IMG/VR virus record: IMGVR_UViG_3300005288_000035
Coordinates: 1 to 38,484 of that record
Direction: 5' to 3' (one strand)
Origin: a virus
DNA: 38,484 nt
The number at the start of each line of letters is the position of its first letter. Position 1 is the stretch's first letter. The translations under genes were made by a program, and so were the position numbers. Under the pieces are notes generated by a model. It worked only from the letters and a program-made list of their open reading frames with translations, did no database searches and was not told the origin of the DNA. Of the stretch, positions 38,221 through 38,484 are shown piece by piece.

Positions 38221-38484
38221 CGTTTCCGGGCACAAAGAAAGAGGCGGCCCCGCGCACTGGCCCTGGTGTGGGCTGTGCTGCGGGTAGCCGCCTCTTCTGG
38301 ACATGGTGGGTCTCCCCATCGTGCTCCCCTATCTGTCACCTTCTGCCGTGCGCACTCCAAACTGCGCCGTTGATCAAGCCGGTGTGCCTGTGTCTTCTTA
38401 GTGGGCATTGGGTGTTACTCATTGCCGGGTTCCTATCTCTCGTTCGACCCCCTCCATACGGTGGCCGTTCGTCGTGATTTAGAG
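38221..38484. other. Right end with long hairpin, no gene
   Basis: AAGAGGCGGC (38239-38248) pairs perfectly with GCCGCCTCTT (38287-38296), with additional CCCGC/GCGGG pairs inside. It looks like a terminator or attachment-region structure. No convincing gene follows to the window end. Confidence 0.5.

Noticed and set aside
1-38484. Window as a closed circular genome
   Set aside because: Joining the ends would stop the tail gene one codon after the seam and leave no room for lysis genes between the tail genes and attP.
1-38484. CRISPR arrays or insertion sequences
   Set aside because: No regularly spaced direct repeats with unique spacers and no transposase-like frames were seen.

Overview
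The window is most of a temperate, long-tailed (siphovirus-type) phage of a GC-rich actinobacterium. The gene families, the dense overlapping genes and the many small zinc-ribbon proteins look most like phages of Microbacteriaceae, but the host is inferred rather than shown. The 3' half of a tRNA-Gly(TCC) gene beside the integrase points to integration into a host tRNA-Gly gene.

Layout: almost everything reads on the minus strand, so function is easiest to follow from right to left. At the right end (about 36.8-38.3 kb) are a plus-strand tyrosine integrase and an apparently intact attP, with arm-type repeats on both sides of the tRNA core. Next is the immunity switch (35.7-36.8 kb): a leaderless plus-strand repressor, a divergent Cro-like gene, an excisionase-like gene, palindromic operators, and a second Cro-like paralogue convergent with the repressor. 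The early operon follows on the minus strand (35.5 down to 19.86 kb). It has about 40 tightly overlapping genes: an HNH endonuclease, a SANT/zinc DNA-binding protein, many miniproteins, RusA, a RecE-like nuclease, a C5 methyltransferase-like protein, an iteron-containing replication initiator, a helicase and SSB. A strong terminator closes it near 19.77 kb.

The late region runs from 19.6 kb to the left edge. It holds an HTH-metallophosphoesterase, a DUF3310 protein, a gene-poor stretch with a three-way-junction fold, small zinc proteins, an HNH nuclease, a short prim-pol, TerS, TerL, portal, MuF-like protein, scaffold, capsid, connectors, tail tube, frameshifted tail chaperones, tape measure and tail-tip genes. 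A plus-strand DUF732-like lipoprotein interrupts the tail genes and looks like a prophage-expressed moron. The window starts inside a further tail gene. No endolysin or holin is recognisable, so the lysis cassette probably lies beyond the left edge.

The least explained signals are: twin covarying stem-loops in two early leaders; helically phased iterons inside the initiator gene; a three-way-junction element beside the packaging genes; three leaderless promoters with the same geometry; terminators just upstream of both the capsid and tail-tube genes; and a start-associated repeat at three early gene junctions.
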